DNA from: Mycolicibacterium setense
GTDB taxonomy: Bacteria; Actinomycetota; Actinomycetes; Mycobacteriales; Mycobacteriaceae
Assembly: GCF_000805385.1 (NCBI RefSeq)
Contig: NZ_JTJW01000006.1
Span: 1 to 64,000 of the forward strand
Reading direction: 5' to 3'
Length of the DNA: 64,000 nt
Part shown: positions 50,298-61,903 of the stretch, piece after piece
Layout of the letters: the number at the start of each line of letters is the position of its first letter
How positions within the stretch are numbered: the stretch's first letter is position 1
Translations under genes and position numbers: made by a program
Notes under the pieces: generated by a model
Databases searched by the model: none
Told to the model about the DNA's origin: nothing
Seen by the model: the letters and a program-made list of their open reading frames with translations, nothing else

Positions 50298-52024
50298 CCC
50301 TGCCCGATCCCCGGACCACCCGCGTCATCGCCGGGATCGACGTGGGCAACCACACCACCGAGATCGTGCTGGCCCGCATCGCGGACGGTGAGGTGCAACC
50401 ACTGAGGCACGACCAGGCACCGACCCGGGGCCGCAAGGGATCCCGGGAATCTCTCGAAGGCGCGGCCGTGTTGCTGCACCGCATCGAGGTCGACGCTCAA
50501 GTCCACGCCGATGAGCTGGCGCTCTCGGCGATCCGGCCGGTCGACACCGAGACCGCTCCGCTGGCGCCGGCACCGTCGCCGCGCTCACCGGTGCGTAGCT
50601 TGCGCAGGCCGGATGCCAGCACCCCGGCGGGTGCGGGGTACGCGGTGGGCCGGCACGTGCCGCTGGGTGAGCTGACCGGGGCGCCGAACGACGGGCCGGT
50701 GATCGTCTCGGTCGACGGGGACACCGATTTCGAGGTCGCCGCTGCGGCGATCACCGCCGCCGTCGACAACGGTTGGAGCATCGCGGGTGTGCTGGCTGCT
50801 CAGGACGATGCGGTATTGATCCGCAACCGGATTCCGCTCGACTGCCCAGTGGTCGACGAGGTGATGCTCGACGGGTTGACGCCCGGGGCGCTGGTCGCGG
50901 TGGAGGTGGTGGCCGAGGGTCGCGCCTACCGCGCGCTGGCCGATCCGATCGCGTTGTGTGCGGCACTGCAACTCGGCCATGAGCAGATTCACGACGTGGC
51001 CGAATTCACCAGGGAGCTATCCGATGCCCCCGCCATTGCCGTGACGGCGCGCACCGAGCCGCCGGAACCGCCCGCGGTGGACGACGACTACGTCGAATTC
51101 AGGATCGATGGAACGCTCGTCAAGTACACGCCCGCCCAGGCCCACGCCATCCTGCGTCGCGAACTGCCGGGCAGCGTGGTGCGGATCCGGCTGCGCTCCG
51201 TCCCGACCGCCGATCACGAGACGGCCGTGGACGACGCCTTTTTCACCGATCTGTCCGCACTCGACAGCGGCACCTGGTTGCGCCGTGGCGTGGCCGATGC
51301 CCGTGGCACGGTGGTGGCCCTGCTGGCGGCCGACCACGTCGAGGATGCCGCGACGACGCTTGCCGAGCTGACCGGCCGTCCGGCCCGCACCATCGCCACC
51401 GAACCCGAAGCGGCCGCTCGCGGTGCACGCACCACACCGGGCCTACCGCCGGATTCGGTGGTGTGCGATATCGGCGGTGGCACCATCGATCTGATCGGCC
51501 CGGAGCGCGCCGTCACGGCGGCGGGCGCGGGGGAGACCATCACGGTTGCGGTGGCGCGGATGCTCAACATTCCGAGGGCACTGGCCGAGCGGGTCAAGCG
51601 CACCCCGGCGATCCGGGTCGAAGGTCCGCATGTCGCACACGAGGAGGACGGCCGGCGTCTCTTCCTCGATTCACCGGCCCCGGCCGACGCGATCGGTCGG
51701 TTGTGTACCCGCGGGACCGCCGGATTGGTGCCGTTCTCCACCAAGCTGGCGGCCGAAGAATGGCGCAGCCTGCGGTTGGCGATCAAGCAGGAGACCGTGG
51801 CGGCCAACATCGCCCGCTGCCTGGCCGCGTTCGAGAAGCCCCCGCCCGCGCTGGTGTTGGCCGGTGGAGGTGCGCTCGATGACGAACTGTTGCGCACAGT
51901 CGGCGAATCCTTGCGCGCCAGGGGAATTGTGGTGGGGCGCGCCAACATCGACGGGGTGCACGGCCCGCGGTTCGCGGTGGCGTCAGGGCTCGTCCACCTG
52001 GCGGCCGAGTCCGGTACCGATTAG
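50294..52024 (+). CDS. Diol dehydratase-reactivating factor, large subunit (PduG/DdrA type)
   Basis: 576 residues. Actin-like ATPase motifs GIDVGNHTTEIVLA at the N-terminus and DIGGGTIDL later (about 390), then LAGGGALDDELL near the end. It exchanges damaged cobalamin in the dehydratase. The small partner PduH/DdrB is not next to it; no PduH-like gene is seen in the window. GTG 50294 overlaps the small subunit gene. Convergent overlap of four bases with the PBP gene. Confidence 0.9.
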   Translation: MTLPDPRTTRVIAGIDVGNHTTEIVLARIADGEVQPLRHDQAPTRGRKGSRESLEGAAVLLHRIEVDAQVHADELALSAIRPVDTETAPLAPAPSPRSPVRSLRRPDASTPAGAGYAVGRHVPLGELTGAPNDGPVIVSVDGDTDFEVAAAAITAAVDNGWSIAGVLAAQDDAVLIRNRIPLDCPVVDEVMLDGLTPGALVAVEVVAEGRAYRALADPIALCAALQLGHEQIHDVAEFTRELSDAPAIAVTARTEPPEPPAVDDDYVEFRIDGTLVKYTPAQAHAILRRELPGSVVRIRLRSVPTADHETAVDDAFFTDLSALDSGTWLRRGVADARGTVVALLAADHVEDAATTLAELTGRPARTIATEPEAAARGARTTPGLPPDSVVCDIGGGTIDLIGPERAVTAAGAGETITVAVARMLNIPRALAERVKRTPAIRVEGPHVAHEEDGRRLFLDSPAPADAIGRLCTRGTAGLVPFSTKLAAEEWRSLRLAIKQETVAANIARCLAAFEKPPPALVLAGGGALDDELLRTVGESLRARGIVVGRANIDGVHGPRFAVASGLVHLAAESGTD

Positions 52025-53787
52025 CCGGCAGCCCTCAGGAAATCACCCGAGATCTTCACCGCGGGGGCTGACGAGTCGCCGCCCACCACCAGGGTGGCAA
52101 AGGCGATGTCGCCGGCGATGCCGGCGAACCACCCGTGCGAGTGCGTGTTGTCGCCGAATTCGGCGGTTCCCGTCTTGCCGCCGAGGTCGGGGATATCGCT
52201 CAATTGGCGTGCGGTGCCCTCGGTCACGGTCTTGCGCATCATGTCCCGCAGGGCCCCGGTGACAGCGCCCGGCAGCGGCTCCGAGGGGGTATCGGCCGTC
52301 ACCTTGTCGTCGTCGACCAGGTTGGGCAGGACGGTCGAGCCGTGCGCCAGGCTGGCCTCGGCCACCGCGAGACCGAACGGGCTGACCGTCACGGTGCCCT
52401 GGCCGATGCCGTTCTCCACCCGCTGCGCGGCGGTGTCGGCGTTGGGAACTCGGCCGGTCACCGTGGTGAGCCCGGGAATGGTGAAGTCGACCCCGATGCC
52501 GAATGCGCGGGCGGTCTTGGTCAGTGCATCGGCGGGCAGCTTGTCAGACAGCGCCGCCATGCTGGTGTTGCACGAATGGGAGAACGCCGTTGTCAATGGC
52601 ACTGTCCCCAGGTCGAAGTCGTCGTCGTTGGGGATGGTGCGGTTCTCGATCGTCATCCGGGCCGGGCAGGCCACCGGGCTGTCAGGGGTCGCCAGGTCGG
52701 CTTCGAGAGCCGCTGCGGTGGTGATGGTCTTGAAGGTCGACCCGGGCGGATAGAGACCCGAAAAGGCAATGGCGCCTTGCGGGTCCGCAGCGGAATTCTG
52801 CGCGGCGGCCAGGATGCCGCCCGTCGATCCGGAGAGAGCGACCACCACGGTGGGCCGAGCCTCCTGGTTGACGGCCTGTTGAGCGAGCAACTGCAGGCGC
52901 AGGTCCAGCGTGGTGCGCATCGGGTCGGTCGGCGCGGGTGGTTGCGCGGTCAGCCGTTGTGCGGGCGCGCCGTCCCCGTCGACCAGATACACCGACCATC
53001 CGGCGGCCTTGGTGATCCGGTCGTGCCAGAGCTGGGTCAGCCCACTGATGGCCGGTGAGGACAGTTGGCGGTCCGTTGTCAGCAGCTCACCCTGCTCGGC
53101 CACCGTGACGCCGGGAATCTGACCCAGTTGGTCGCGCACCGACGCGAGGTCGTCTTCGCGCAGTTTCATCACCGTCACCCGATCGTCGGTGTTCGACGTG
53201 AACTGGGCGTTGATGGATTCGGCGGTGGTGCTGGGATCGAAAGGTGCCAGCAAGGCGGCGATCGCGCCGGCGGAATCCAGGTGGGCGCGCTCCAGGGCGA
53301 CCACCCCGACGGTCTGCCACGACATCAACGGCTGACCGGTTCGGTCGAGCACCGGGGTCTGCAGATCACTGTCGGTGCTGTACTGGAACCTCAAGCCGTC
53401 CCGCAGATCTCGGTGCAATAGCGCCGGTGTCCAGGAGATGCGCCAGTCTTCACCGGTCCTGGTCGCGGTCCCGGCGGTGTCATAGCCGAAGTCCCGGGTA
53501 TCACCCCAGGTCCATTGGTACTTCAGCGTCGCGCCGGACTCGTCGCCGTCCTCCGGTTCGGCGGTGACCTTGACCGCGGCGGCCTCTCCCATGCCGTCGA
53601 ACATGGATGTGATGGCCGGCTCGGCCGCCGCAGGGTCAGTGGTCTGAGCAGCCGCACCATGAGCGTCTTTGCGCTGCAAGGCATCGGCGAAGGCGGCGAA
53701 GGTGTCAGCCGGATCGGGGGACGATGAGCACCCCGCGAGCGGGAGAAGCAGGCACAGCAACAACAACCAGGCGCGCCGTCGAGTCAT
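52021..53787 (-). CDS. Penicillin-binding transpeptidase, lipoprotein type with NTF2-like domain
   Basis: 588 residues. The lipobox LAGC (C20) anchors it to the membrane. Residues 25-135 form an NTF2/MecA-N-like domain, 145-260 a dimerisation-like region and 290-588 the transpeptidase. The active-site motifs are S350-x-x-K353, SCN (405-407) and KTGT (538-541). Class B PBPs of this kind (PBP-lipo, PbpA-like) cross-link peptidoglycan. The gene opens 22 bases after the PE-PPE gene's end, on the same strand. Confidence 0.92.
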   Translation of the reverse strand: MTRRRAWLLLLCLLLPLAGCSSSPDPADTFAAFADALQRKDAHGAAAQTTDPAAAEPAITSMFDGMGEAAAVKVTAEPEDGDESGATLKYQWTWGDTRDFGYDTAGTATRTGEDWRISWTPALLHRDLRDGLRFQYSTDSDLQTPVLDRTGQPLMSWQTVGVVALERAHLDSAGAIAALLAPFDPSTTAESINAQFTSNTDDRVTVMKLREDDLASVRDQLGQIPGVTVAEQGELLTTDRQLSSPAISGLTQLWHDRITKAAGWSVYLVDGDGAPAQRLTAQPPAPTDPMRTTLDLRLQLLAQQAVNQEARPTVVVALSGSTGGILAAAQNSAADPQGAIAFSGLYPPGSTFKTITTAAALEADLATPDSPVACPARMTIENRTIPNDDDFDLGTVPLTTAFSHSCNTSMAALSDKLPADALTKTARAFGIGVDFTIPGLTTVTGRVPNADTAAQRVENGIGQGTVTVSPFGLAVAEASLAHGSTVLPNLVDDDKVTADTPSEPLPGAVTGALRDMMRKTVTEGTARQLSDIPDLGGKTGTAEFGDNTHSHGWFAGIAGDIAFATLVVGGDSSAPAVKISGDFLRAAG

Positions 53788-53809
53788 GTTCCCAGCATGA
53801 CATCAGGAG

Positions 53810-55129
53810 CTAGGCAGCCTTGTCCGTGGCCGCGTCACTGGTGGGCTTGGTCTGGCGTTTTGACTTGTCGGGCTTGAACGTGTCCCTGACGTTCTTCGCC
53901 ACGTCCGTCATGGCGTTGCGCACGTCGTCGCGCCGGTGCACAGGGGCGCGCTTGACCGGCTTCTTGGGTGCGTCGGCCTCGTCGTTCGTCTCGATTTTCG
54001 GCTTGACGACCTTGGGCTCTTCCTTCTTGGCAGCGGCGCGGTCGGCCGGGCCCGGCGTCGTCGAAGGCGATGCGGCGGAAGGCAATCCGTCGCGGACGTT
54101 GTCGGCACCCTCCTGGATGGCGCCGGGAAGTGCGTTCACGGTTTCGATGATGCGCTTCGGCGGGGTGAACAACGAGAAGCGGGTCGGCGTGGCCGGATCG
54201 GAGTAGTCCCGGTCCGTGTAGCCCATGTCGACGCCCAGTTTGAGGGTCGGCTCGATGGCGCTGAACACCGGTTCGGTGAGAACCGTGGCGTTGAGGGCGG
54301 TGGAGAAGTCGCGGAACGGCTGCAGCAGCGGCAGGTGCTCGGTCTTGACCAGGATGTAGGTATCCGTGCCGCCACCCGGCGTGCTGACCGGGGTCACGAT
54401 GACCGCGTCCGGGTCGCTCAGATCGGCGGCGTCCGGGGTCGGATCACCGTGCAGATACAGGAAACCGGCGGCGGCATTGGCCAATGACAGCGGGTTGGCA
54501 TAGGCCGGAAAGTCGCCGATGGGGTCGTACTCGATGGTGATGAAGGTTTCGTCGTACGGCGATTGTTCGGCCGCGCCGGTGCTGGTGAATCCGAGGAGCC
54601 CGAGCGGCCCCAGATCCGGGAAGCGGGCGTAGATGCCGCCATTGGGAACCGTCGGCGACGCGATGTAGACGAACTTCAACGTGTCGGCGCCGGGACTGCC
54701 TGCGGCATCGAGTTCGCGCTTGTACTTCTCGGCGACGATGGTTCCCTCGGAGTAACTGACGATGTAGATCGTGCCGTCCTCGCCGACGTCGTCGCGGGCG
54801 ACGTCGACCTGGTCGATCAACGGCTGGCGGCCGTCGGCCACGCTCTCATCGATCGGCAATGTGGCCGGATATGCGACGGGGTAGTACCGCTCATCCGCCG
54901 GTCCGGCGTACCCATCGCCGTACGGAACGTAGTTGCCGCCGAACTTGTTGGGGATCCGCTCACCCAAGGTGTCGTCCTTGCCGCCCACGCCGACCACGGC
55001 GGCGTTGCCCGGCAGGGTGGCAGCGAGCGCGTCGGCGACGTACCCGAATGTGAGGATCGCGGTCATGCCGGCGGTGGCACCGGCCACCGCGACGGCGGAC
55101 GAACGTGCGCGCTTGCGGTGACTGGCCAC
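53810..55129 (-). CDS. PE-PPE-domain serine hydrolase
   Basis: 439 residues. A twin-basic start (RKRARS) leads a signal segment ending about AALA. Then comes the PE-PPE alpha/beta-hydrolase domain with VVGVGGKDDTLGER and the nucleophile in SYSEG (YSEGT). The last 100 residues are Lys/Pro-rich and disordered. It belongs to the group without PE or PPE domain, like Chp2/Sap-type envelope acyltransferases; the closest activity is esterase or acyltransfer to trehalose lipids. The lpqH terminator stands upstream. Confidence 0.87.
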   Translation of the reverse strand: MASHRKRARSSAVAVAGATAGMTAILTFGYVADALAATLPGNAAVVGVGGKDDTLGERIPNKFGGNYVPYGDGYAGPADERYYPVAYPATLPIDESVADGRQPLIDQVDVARDDVGEDGTIYIVSYSEGTIVAEKYKRELDAAGSPGADTLKFVYIASPTVPNGGIYARFPDLGPLGLLGFTSTGAAEQSPYDETFITIEYDPIGDFPAYANPLSLANAAAGFLYLHGDPTPDAADLSDPDAVIVTPVSTPGGGTDTYILVKTEHLPLLQPFRDFSTALNATVLTEPVFSAIEPTLKLGVDMGYTDRDYSDPATPTRFSLFTPPKRIIETVNALPGAIQEGADNVRDGLPSAASPSTTPGPADRAAAKKEEPKVVKPKIETNDEADAPKKPVKRAPVHRRDDVRNAMTDVAKNVRDTFKPDKSKRQTKPTSDAATDKAA

Positions 55130-55172
55130 GGTGGCTCCTCCGGGTCGTGCTGGTGAAAACGACTGAGGACGG

Positions 55173-55204
55173 AGTGTGGGCCCGGATCAGTCCGGGCCCA
55201 CACT
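55173..55204 (-). terminator. Hairpin terminator of the lpqH gene
   Basis: AGTGTGGGCCCGGA (55173-55186) and TCCGGGCCCACACT (55191-55204) are perfect 14-base arms around TCAG. It follows the lpqH stop on the minus strand by 34 bases and has no T-run. Confidence 0.82.
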
Positions 55205-55237
55205 ATGTCAGACGTTTGCTAGATGTGACGTGTTCTG

Positions 55238-55750
55238 TCAAGGACAGGAGATTTCGAGCTCGAATGGCTTGGTGACGGGGTTCATCCCGTCCACACCGGT
55301 CGCGTTGCCCTTGACGGTGTATTTGTTGCCATCCTTGGTGGCTTCTGCACTGCCGCCGGGTACGCCGGGCGTGTAGCCGAGGCTGACGCCGTCGATGTTG
55401 CCCAGAGCCACCGCCGTGACCGACGGGTTGTCACCCTCGCTGAGCGTGGCGCTGACGGCGCTCAGGCCCTGGCCGACGGTCAGGCTGACATTGCCCGCGA
55501 CCGTGGCGCACACGACCGTGCCCTCGACCTTGTGATCCGTGCCGTCGATGGTCACGCGCGCGGTGCCCGCGCCGGTCGTCGCGGTCGTGTCGCCGGACGC
55601 GACCGAGGTCGTCGCCGGTGCCGGTGCCGATGCCGACGCCGTGGCTGTCGTGTCGCCGGAGGTGTCCTTCTTGTCGCTCGACGAACAGCCGGACAGGCCT
55701 GCGACGACGATCGCGGCGCCGCCGATGGCTACCAGGAACTCACGCTTCAC
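55238..55750 (-). CDS. lpqH: LpqH-family 19-kDa lipoprotein
   Basis: 170 residues. Signal peptide with lipobox LSGC, a Thr/Ala/Ser-rich linker (about 30-65, potential O-mannosylation), then the LpqH fold with VVCATVAGNVSLTVG, LGNIDGVSLGYTPGVPGG and a terminal Cys, matching the disulfide of the 19-kDa antigen. It is an abundant surface lipoprotein and TLR2 ligand in pathogenic species; cell role unknown. GTG 55750 gives a short n-region. Confidence 0.88.
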   Translation of the reverse strand: MKREFLVAIGGAAIVVAGLSGCSSSDKKDTSGDTTATASASAPAPATTSVASGDTTATTGAGTARVTIDGTDHKVEGTVVCATVAGNVSLTVGQGLSAVSATLSEGDNPSVTAVALGNIDGVSLGYTPGVPGGSAEATKDGNKYTVKGNATGVDGMNPVTKPFELEISCP

Positions 55751-56090
55751 CAGTGCTCTCCTCACGGTTGTGCAGCCCGTCATCAGTGGCGGGCTGTCAG
55801 GCAGAAGTATGGAGTTCGCGCAGGTCGTGGGCGTGGCTTTGGGCGAATTGTTCGCCGAGGCGGACGAGAGGGTCAGCGGTTCGACGCCGTCCAGACGCGG
55901 TGTACATCCGAAAGCCGGGTGGGTGACATGCCTGAATTAGCTTATTCAGCAGGGCATTCCGATATTGTCGCCGCCGTTGGTTCTCGATCGCGGATGACCC
56001 GGGCGCACGCCGGGCCACCGGAGGCCGATCCGGTGCTGTAGTTGCATCGGGAAGGGCATCGACCGTCCGGCGATCCTGGATGCGGGCGTC
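55751..56090. other. Gene-poor stretch of 340 bases between the two lipoprotein genes
   Basis: No reading frame here is convincing in length or composition. The only structure I see is the inverted repeat CTGAAT-N6-ATTCAG at 55932-55949 in an AT-richer spot, which could be an operator or part of the lpqH promoter. Confidence 0.5.
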
Positions 56091-56540
56091 CTACGGGCAG
56101 GTGACGGCGATGTCGAACGGCATGTCCACCGGCGCGCCGGGCTGGTTGGGGTCGATGCCCATGCCGGTGCCGGTGATGGTGTAACCCTTGCCGTCGCGCG
56201 CGGCCACCACCGGTACGCCCGACAGGCCGGACAGATAGGTCAGCGATGCGCCCTCACCGTTCACGTCGCCGATGTTCACCGATTGCACCGCCGGGGACGC
56301 GCCCTCGGTCAGCACCACGGAGGCCGGCATCTTGCCCTCGATGCCGATGGTGGTCAGCCCGTCCTTGGTCTCGCAGCTGACGTTGGTGACGGGACCGGCA
56401 TCGTTGGGACCGAAGGTGACCCGGCCCTGCCCGGTTTTTCCTGACGAGTCCGAGTCCTGCGAGGAGCATCCGGCGACTGCGGCCAGAAACACAGCGCATC
56501 CGGTGGCGATGACGATTGGGCGGCTCTTGACCAAATTCAC
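56091..56540 (-). CDS. LpqH-like lipoprotein, second copy
   Basis: 149 residues. Lipobox VAGC, short linker (SSQDSDSSGKTGQG), then a domain with VSCETKDGLTTIGIEG and VNIGDVNGEGASLTYLSGLSG matching LpqH at the same positions, and a terminal Cys pairing. Compared with the neighbouring lpqH the Thr/Ser linker is much shorter and the core diverged, so the pair is an old duplication. GTG 56540. It is divergent from tgt. Confidence 0.85.
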   Translation of the reverse strand: MNLVKSRPIVIATGCAVFLAAVAGCSSQDSDSSGKTGQGRVTFGPNDAGPVTNVSCETKDGLTTIGIEGKMPASVVLTEGASPAVQSVNIGDVNGEGASLTYLSGLSGVPVVAARDGKGYTITGTGMGIDPNQPGAPVDMPFDIAVTCP

Positions 56541-56597
56541 GTCCGCAGTATGGTCGCGTCCGCCCCCGTGACGGAAATCGGACGCGCATCCGGTTGA

Positions 56598-59038
<2,441 letters not shown>

Positions 59039-59129
59039 GTCGGCGACGTTATGGGTGCGGGCGAGCCGATGCTGGCGGAAATCGGACCGGGTGGCCCGCG
59101 ATGGTTGACCGCGGGCCGCGAGGGGGCTT

Positions 59130-59148
59130 AACTTGCAAATTGTAAGTT
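59130..59148. promoter_or_regulatory. TetR-type operator
   Basis: AACTTGCAA-A-TTGTAAGTT, a 19-base palindrome with one mismatch between arms. It sits between the divergent MFS and HpnE-like genes, 20 bases before the latter. Confidence 0.75.
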
Positions 59149-59168
59149 GACCACACTCAGGGGGCGAT

Positions 59169-60515
59169 ATGGACGACACGCGGCTCTACGTGGTGATCGG
59201 CGGCGGGCTGGCCGGGCTGGCCGCCGCGGTGTGGCTCAGCGAAGCGGGTAAGAACGTCACCTTGCTCGAGCGCCGTGGCCGACTCGGTGGACGCACCCAC
59301 GCGATGCGCGCCGAGGAGGTGGACGATGTCCCCGACAACGGCCAGCATGTGATCGCCAGCGGCTACCAGCATCTCTACCGCTATCTGACCAGCGTCGGCA
59401 CCCGGCAGCACGTCGCCTTCCCGAAATCGTCGACACTGCGCTGGCCCGACGGGCGCAAGGTCACCATGCAGACCACGGGTGCCGGGGCGGTGCGCACCCT
59501 GCTCGGGGTTCACCCCGACGCGAGCTGGGCCGACCGGTTGCGCGCCGCCCGTGCCACATTGCGGTTGGGATGGCAGGCCCTGCATCAGCCGGCAGACCTG
59601 GCTGACCTCACTACCGAGCAGTGGTTCGAGCGCGTCGGCATGCCCGCGCCCGCACGAGAAGCCCTGTGGGACTGGCTTGCTCTGGGCATTGCCGCCGAGC
59701 CGGTGGATCGCGAATCGGCCAGGGTCTTCGCCAACGTGATGGCCACTGGCATCCGCCTCGGGATTGCGCACCGCACGCCGGTGACCATCGGCTATCCCAC
59801 CGTCGACCTCGACACCCTCTATGTCGAGGGAGCGTTGAAGGTGTTCGCCGAACGCGGGGTCGACGTCCGCTACCGCGCCGTCGCGCGACGGATCCGCATC
59901 GAGAACGGCGCCGTCACCGGAGTACTCCTCGCCGACGGCACCGAGGTACCCGCCGACGCCGTGGTCTGCGCGGTGCCGAACTCCAACGTCGGCGGGCTGC
60001 TCGATGACCTGCCCGAGCATCCCGAGATCTATGCGGCCGCAGACAAGCTGGGATACACCCCGATCGTCAGCACCAACCTCTACCTCGACCGTCCGTTGGG
60101 CACCGAGTCGGCGTTCGAGGGGCTCATCGGCGGAACGGGTGTGATCGACGAGGTCTTCGACCGCCAGATCATGCATGGCCGTGACACCGAGCGGGCGTGG
60201 CTGTACTGCCTGACCACCAGCGGTGCCTACGAGCAGATCCACAAGAGCAACGACGAGATCATCGACGAGCAGATGGCGTTGTTACGCCGGTACTATCCGG
60301 CGGCGCGCGAGGCGAAAGTGGTTCAGGCCCAAGTGGTCAAGATGCCGAAGGCGACCTTTTCACAGGTGGTCGGCACGGACACACTGCGGCCGCCGCAACG
60401 GACCTCGGTGCCGTCGCTGGTGCTGGCCGGGGACTGGACCGCCACCGACTGGTCGGCCACCATGGAGAGCGCCGCGCAGAGCGCTGCGATAGCTGTGGAC
60501 CTGCTGCTCACATGA
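59169..60515 (+). CDS. FAD-dependent amine-oxidase-fold enzyme, hydroxysqualene dehydroxylase (HpnE)-like
   Basis: 448 residues. The FAD motif is VVIGGGLAGLAAAVWLSEAG with LERRGRLGGRTHA, and the C-terminal LAGDWTATDWSATMESAAQSA binds FAD. The pattern resembles HpnE/carotenoid desaturase-type oxidoreductases. No HpnC, HpnD or squalene-cyclase gene is next to it, so a hopanoid function is not supported here. The next gene, a TetR regulator, overlaps by four bases (ATGA). Confidence 0.83.
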   Translation: MDDTRLYVVIGGGLAGLAAAVWLSEAGKNVTLLERRGRLGGRTHAMRAEEVDDVPDNGQHVIASGYQHLYRYLTSVGTRQHVAFPKSSTLRWPDGRKVTMQTTGAGAVRTLLGVHPDASWADRLRAARATLRLGWQALHQPADLADLTTEQWFERVGMPAPAREALWDWLALGIAAEPVDRESARVFANVMATGIRLGIAHRTPVTIGYPTVDLDTLYVEGALKVFAERGVDVRYRAVARRIRIENGAVTGVLLADGTEVPADAVVCAVPNSNVGGLLDDLPEHPEIYAAADKLGYTPIVSTNLYLDRPLGTESAFEGLIGGTGVIDEVFDRQIMHGRDTERAWLYCLTTSGAYEQIHKSNDEIIDEQMALLRRYYPAAREAKVVQAQVVKMPKATFSQVVGTDTLRPPQRTSVPSLVLAGDWTATDWSATMESAAQSAAIAVDLLLT

Positions 60516-61114
60516 CCCGGCGCCGGCTCAGCGGCGCGGACCGCAGGGCACAGTTGCTCGACGCCGCCCGCGACATCGTCGCCGAAGGCGGCTACCCCGC
60601 ATTGACCATCGAGCGGGTCGCGAGCTGTTCCGGGATCACCAGAACCGTTGTCTACCAGCAGTTCACCGATCTGACCGGCCTGACCACCGCGCTTCTGGAC
60701 CGTGAGTCGGCGATCGCGTTCGCCGGGATGAGGACAGTGGACCAACCCGACCTCGACCCCGAGCAGCTCGGCAGGGGGATATTGGCCTACCTGCATGCGG
60801 CGCCGACGAGTTGGCGCATCATCTTGCGGCCGCCCGACGGCGCGCCCCCGCAGGTGCGCGAACGCATCGAAGTGGGCCGCCGTTACGCGAGGGAGGTCGC
60901 GGCACGACCGCTGTCGGTGGCTGCCGGCGTGGACGTCGATCCGGACGGGACCACGGTGCGAATCCTGTTGTCTGCGATCGAGGAGCTCGCCCGCGTACAC
61001 CTGGAGAACCCGGACCGCCATCCCGACGACGAGGTGCTGATCTATCTGCGTTCGCTCGTCGAGTGGGCCGTGACGTCGGCCGTCGGTGCCGGTGCGCGTG
61101 TCGACGGCGGCTGA
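60512..61114 (+). CDS. TetR-family regulator
   Basis: 200 residues. The N-terminal HTH reads ADRRAQLLDAARDIVAEGGYPALTIERVASCSGITRTVVYQQF (family core at about 8-52), followed by a helical ligand domain. Coupled to the HpnE-like gene by ATGA overlap, so it probably represses that operon and the divergent MFS gene through the palindrome at 59130-59148. Confidence 0.87.
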   Translation: MTRRRLSGADRRAQLLDAARDIVAEGGYPALTIERVASCSGITRTVVYQQFTDLTGLTTALLDRESAIAFAGMRTVDQPDLDPEQLGRGILAYLHAAPTSWRIILRPPDGAPPQVRERIEVGRRYAREVAARPLSVAAGVDVDPDGTTVRILLSAIEELARVHLENPDRHPDDEVLIYLRSLVEWAVTSAVGAGARVDGG

Positions 61115-61138
61115 TACGGCTGCTGGTTCGGTAAGCGG

Positions 61139-61903
61139 CTAGAGCGGGTTGAGGATCCGCTGCAGGAATTGGCGGGTGCGCTCCTCTTTCGGGTCACCGA
61201 TCACCGCGGCGGGCGGCCCCTGCTCCAAGATCACCCCGCGGTCGGTGAACAGCACCTGATCGGAAACCTGCCGGGCGAACTGGATTTCGTGGGTGACGAC
61301 CACCAGGGTCCAGCCTTCGACGGCCAGATCCCGGATCACCGCGAGCACCCCGCCGACCAGTTCCGGGTCCAGTGCCGAGGTCGGCTCGTCGAACAGCACC
61401 ACTTTTGGTTTCAGCGCGAGTGCGCGGGCGATACCGACGCGCTGCTGCTGGCCACCGGAGAGCTGATACGGATACTTGTCCTGTTTGTCGGCCAGCCCCA
61501 CCTGGGTCAGCAGTTCGGTGGCTTCCGTCAGCACCTCGTCACGTGGGCGCTTCTGGACGATCAGCGGGCCTTCGGTGACATTCTGCAAGACGGTCTTGTG
61601 CGGAAAGAGGTTGTGGGACTGGAACACAAAGCCGCTCTGTGCCCGATAGCGGCGCAACTGGTCCTTGGGTACCGGCTCGGAGAAGTCCAGCTCGGTGTCG
61701 CCGACCCGGATCACGCCGGAATCCGCGACGTCGAGGGCGTTCAGGGTGCGCAGCAGGGTGGTCTTGCCGGATCCCGACGGGCCGATGACCGCGGTCGCGG
61801 TGCCCCGCGGCACGGTGAACGACACGCCTTTGAGCACCTTCAGGTCGCCGAAGCCCTTGCGTACATCCCTGGCGACGATGCGATCTTCGTGTTCTGTGGT
61901 CAT
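61139..61903 (-). CDS. Polar amino-acid ABC importer, ATPase
   Basis: 254 residues. Walker A GPSGSGKTT, signature LSGGQQQRVGIARAL and Walker B VVLFDEPTSALDPE. GlnQ/HisP-type spacing (FQSHNLFPHKTVLQNV). It drives the fused binding-protein/permease gene directly upstream, with ATGA overlap. The end of the gene, 24 bases after the convergent TetR gene, has no obvious terminator. Confidence 0.92.
   Translation of the reverse strand: MTTEHEDRIVARDVRKGFGDLKVLKGVSFTVPRGTATAVIGPSGSGKTTLLRTLNALDVADSGVIRVGDTELDFSEPVPKDQLRRYRAQSGFVFQSHNLFPHKTVLQNVTEGPLIVQKRPRDEVLTEATELLTQVGLADKQDKYPYQLSGGQQQRVGIARALALKPKVVLFDEPTSALDPELVGGVLAVIRDLAVEGWTLVVVTHEIQFARQVSDQVLFTDRGVILEQGPPAAVIGDPKEERTRQFLQRILNPL

Noticed and set aside
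59169..60515. Hopanoid pathway based on the HpnE-like gene
   Set aside because: No hpnC, hpnD or squalene-hopene cyclase gene in the neighbourhood; the similarity covers the whole FAD amine-oxidase group.
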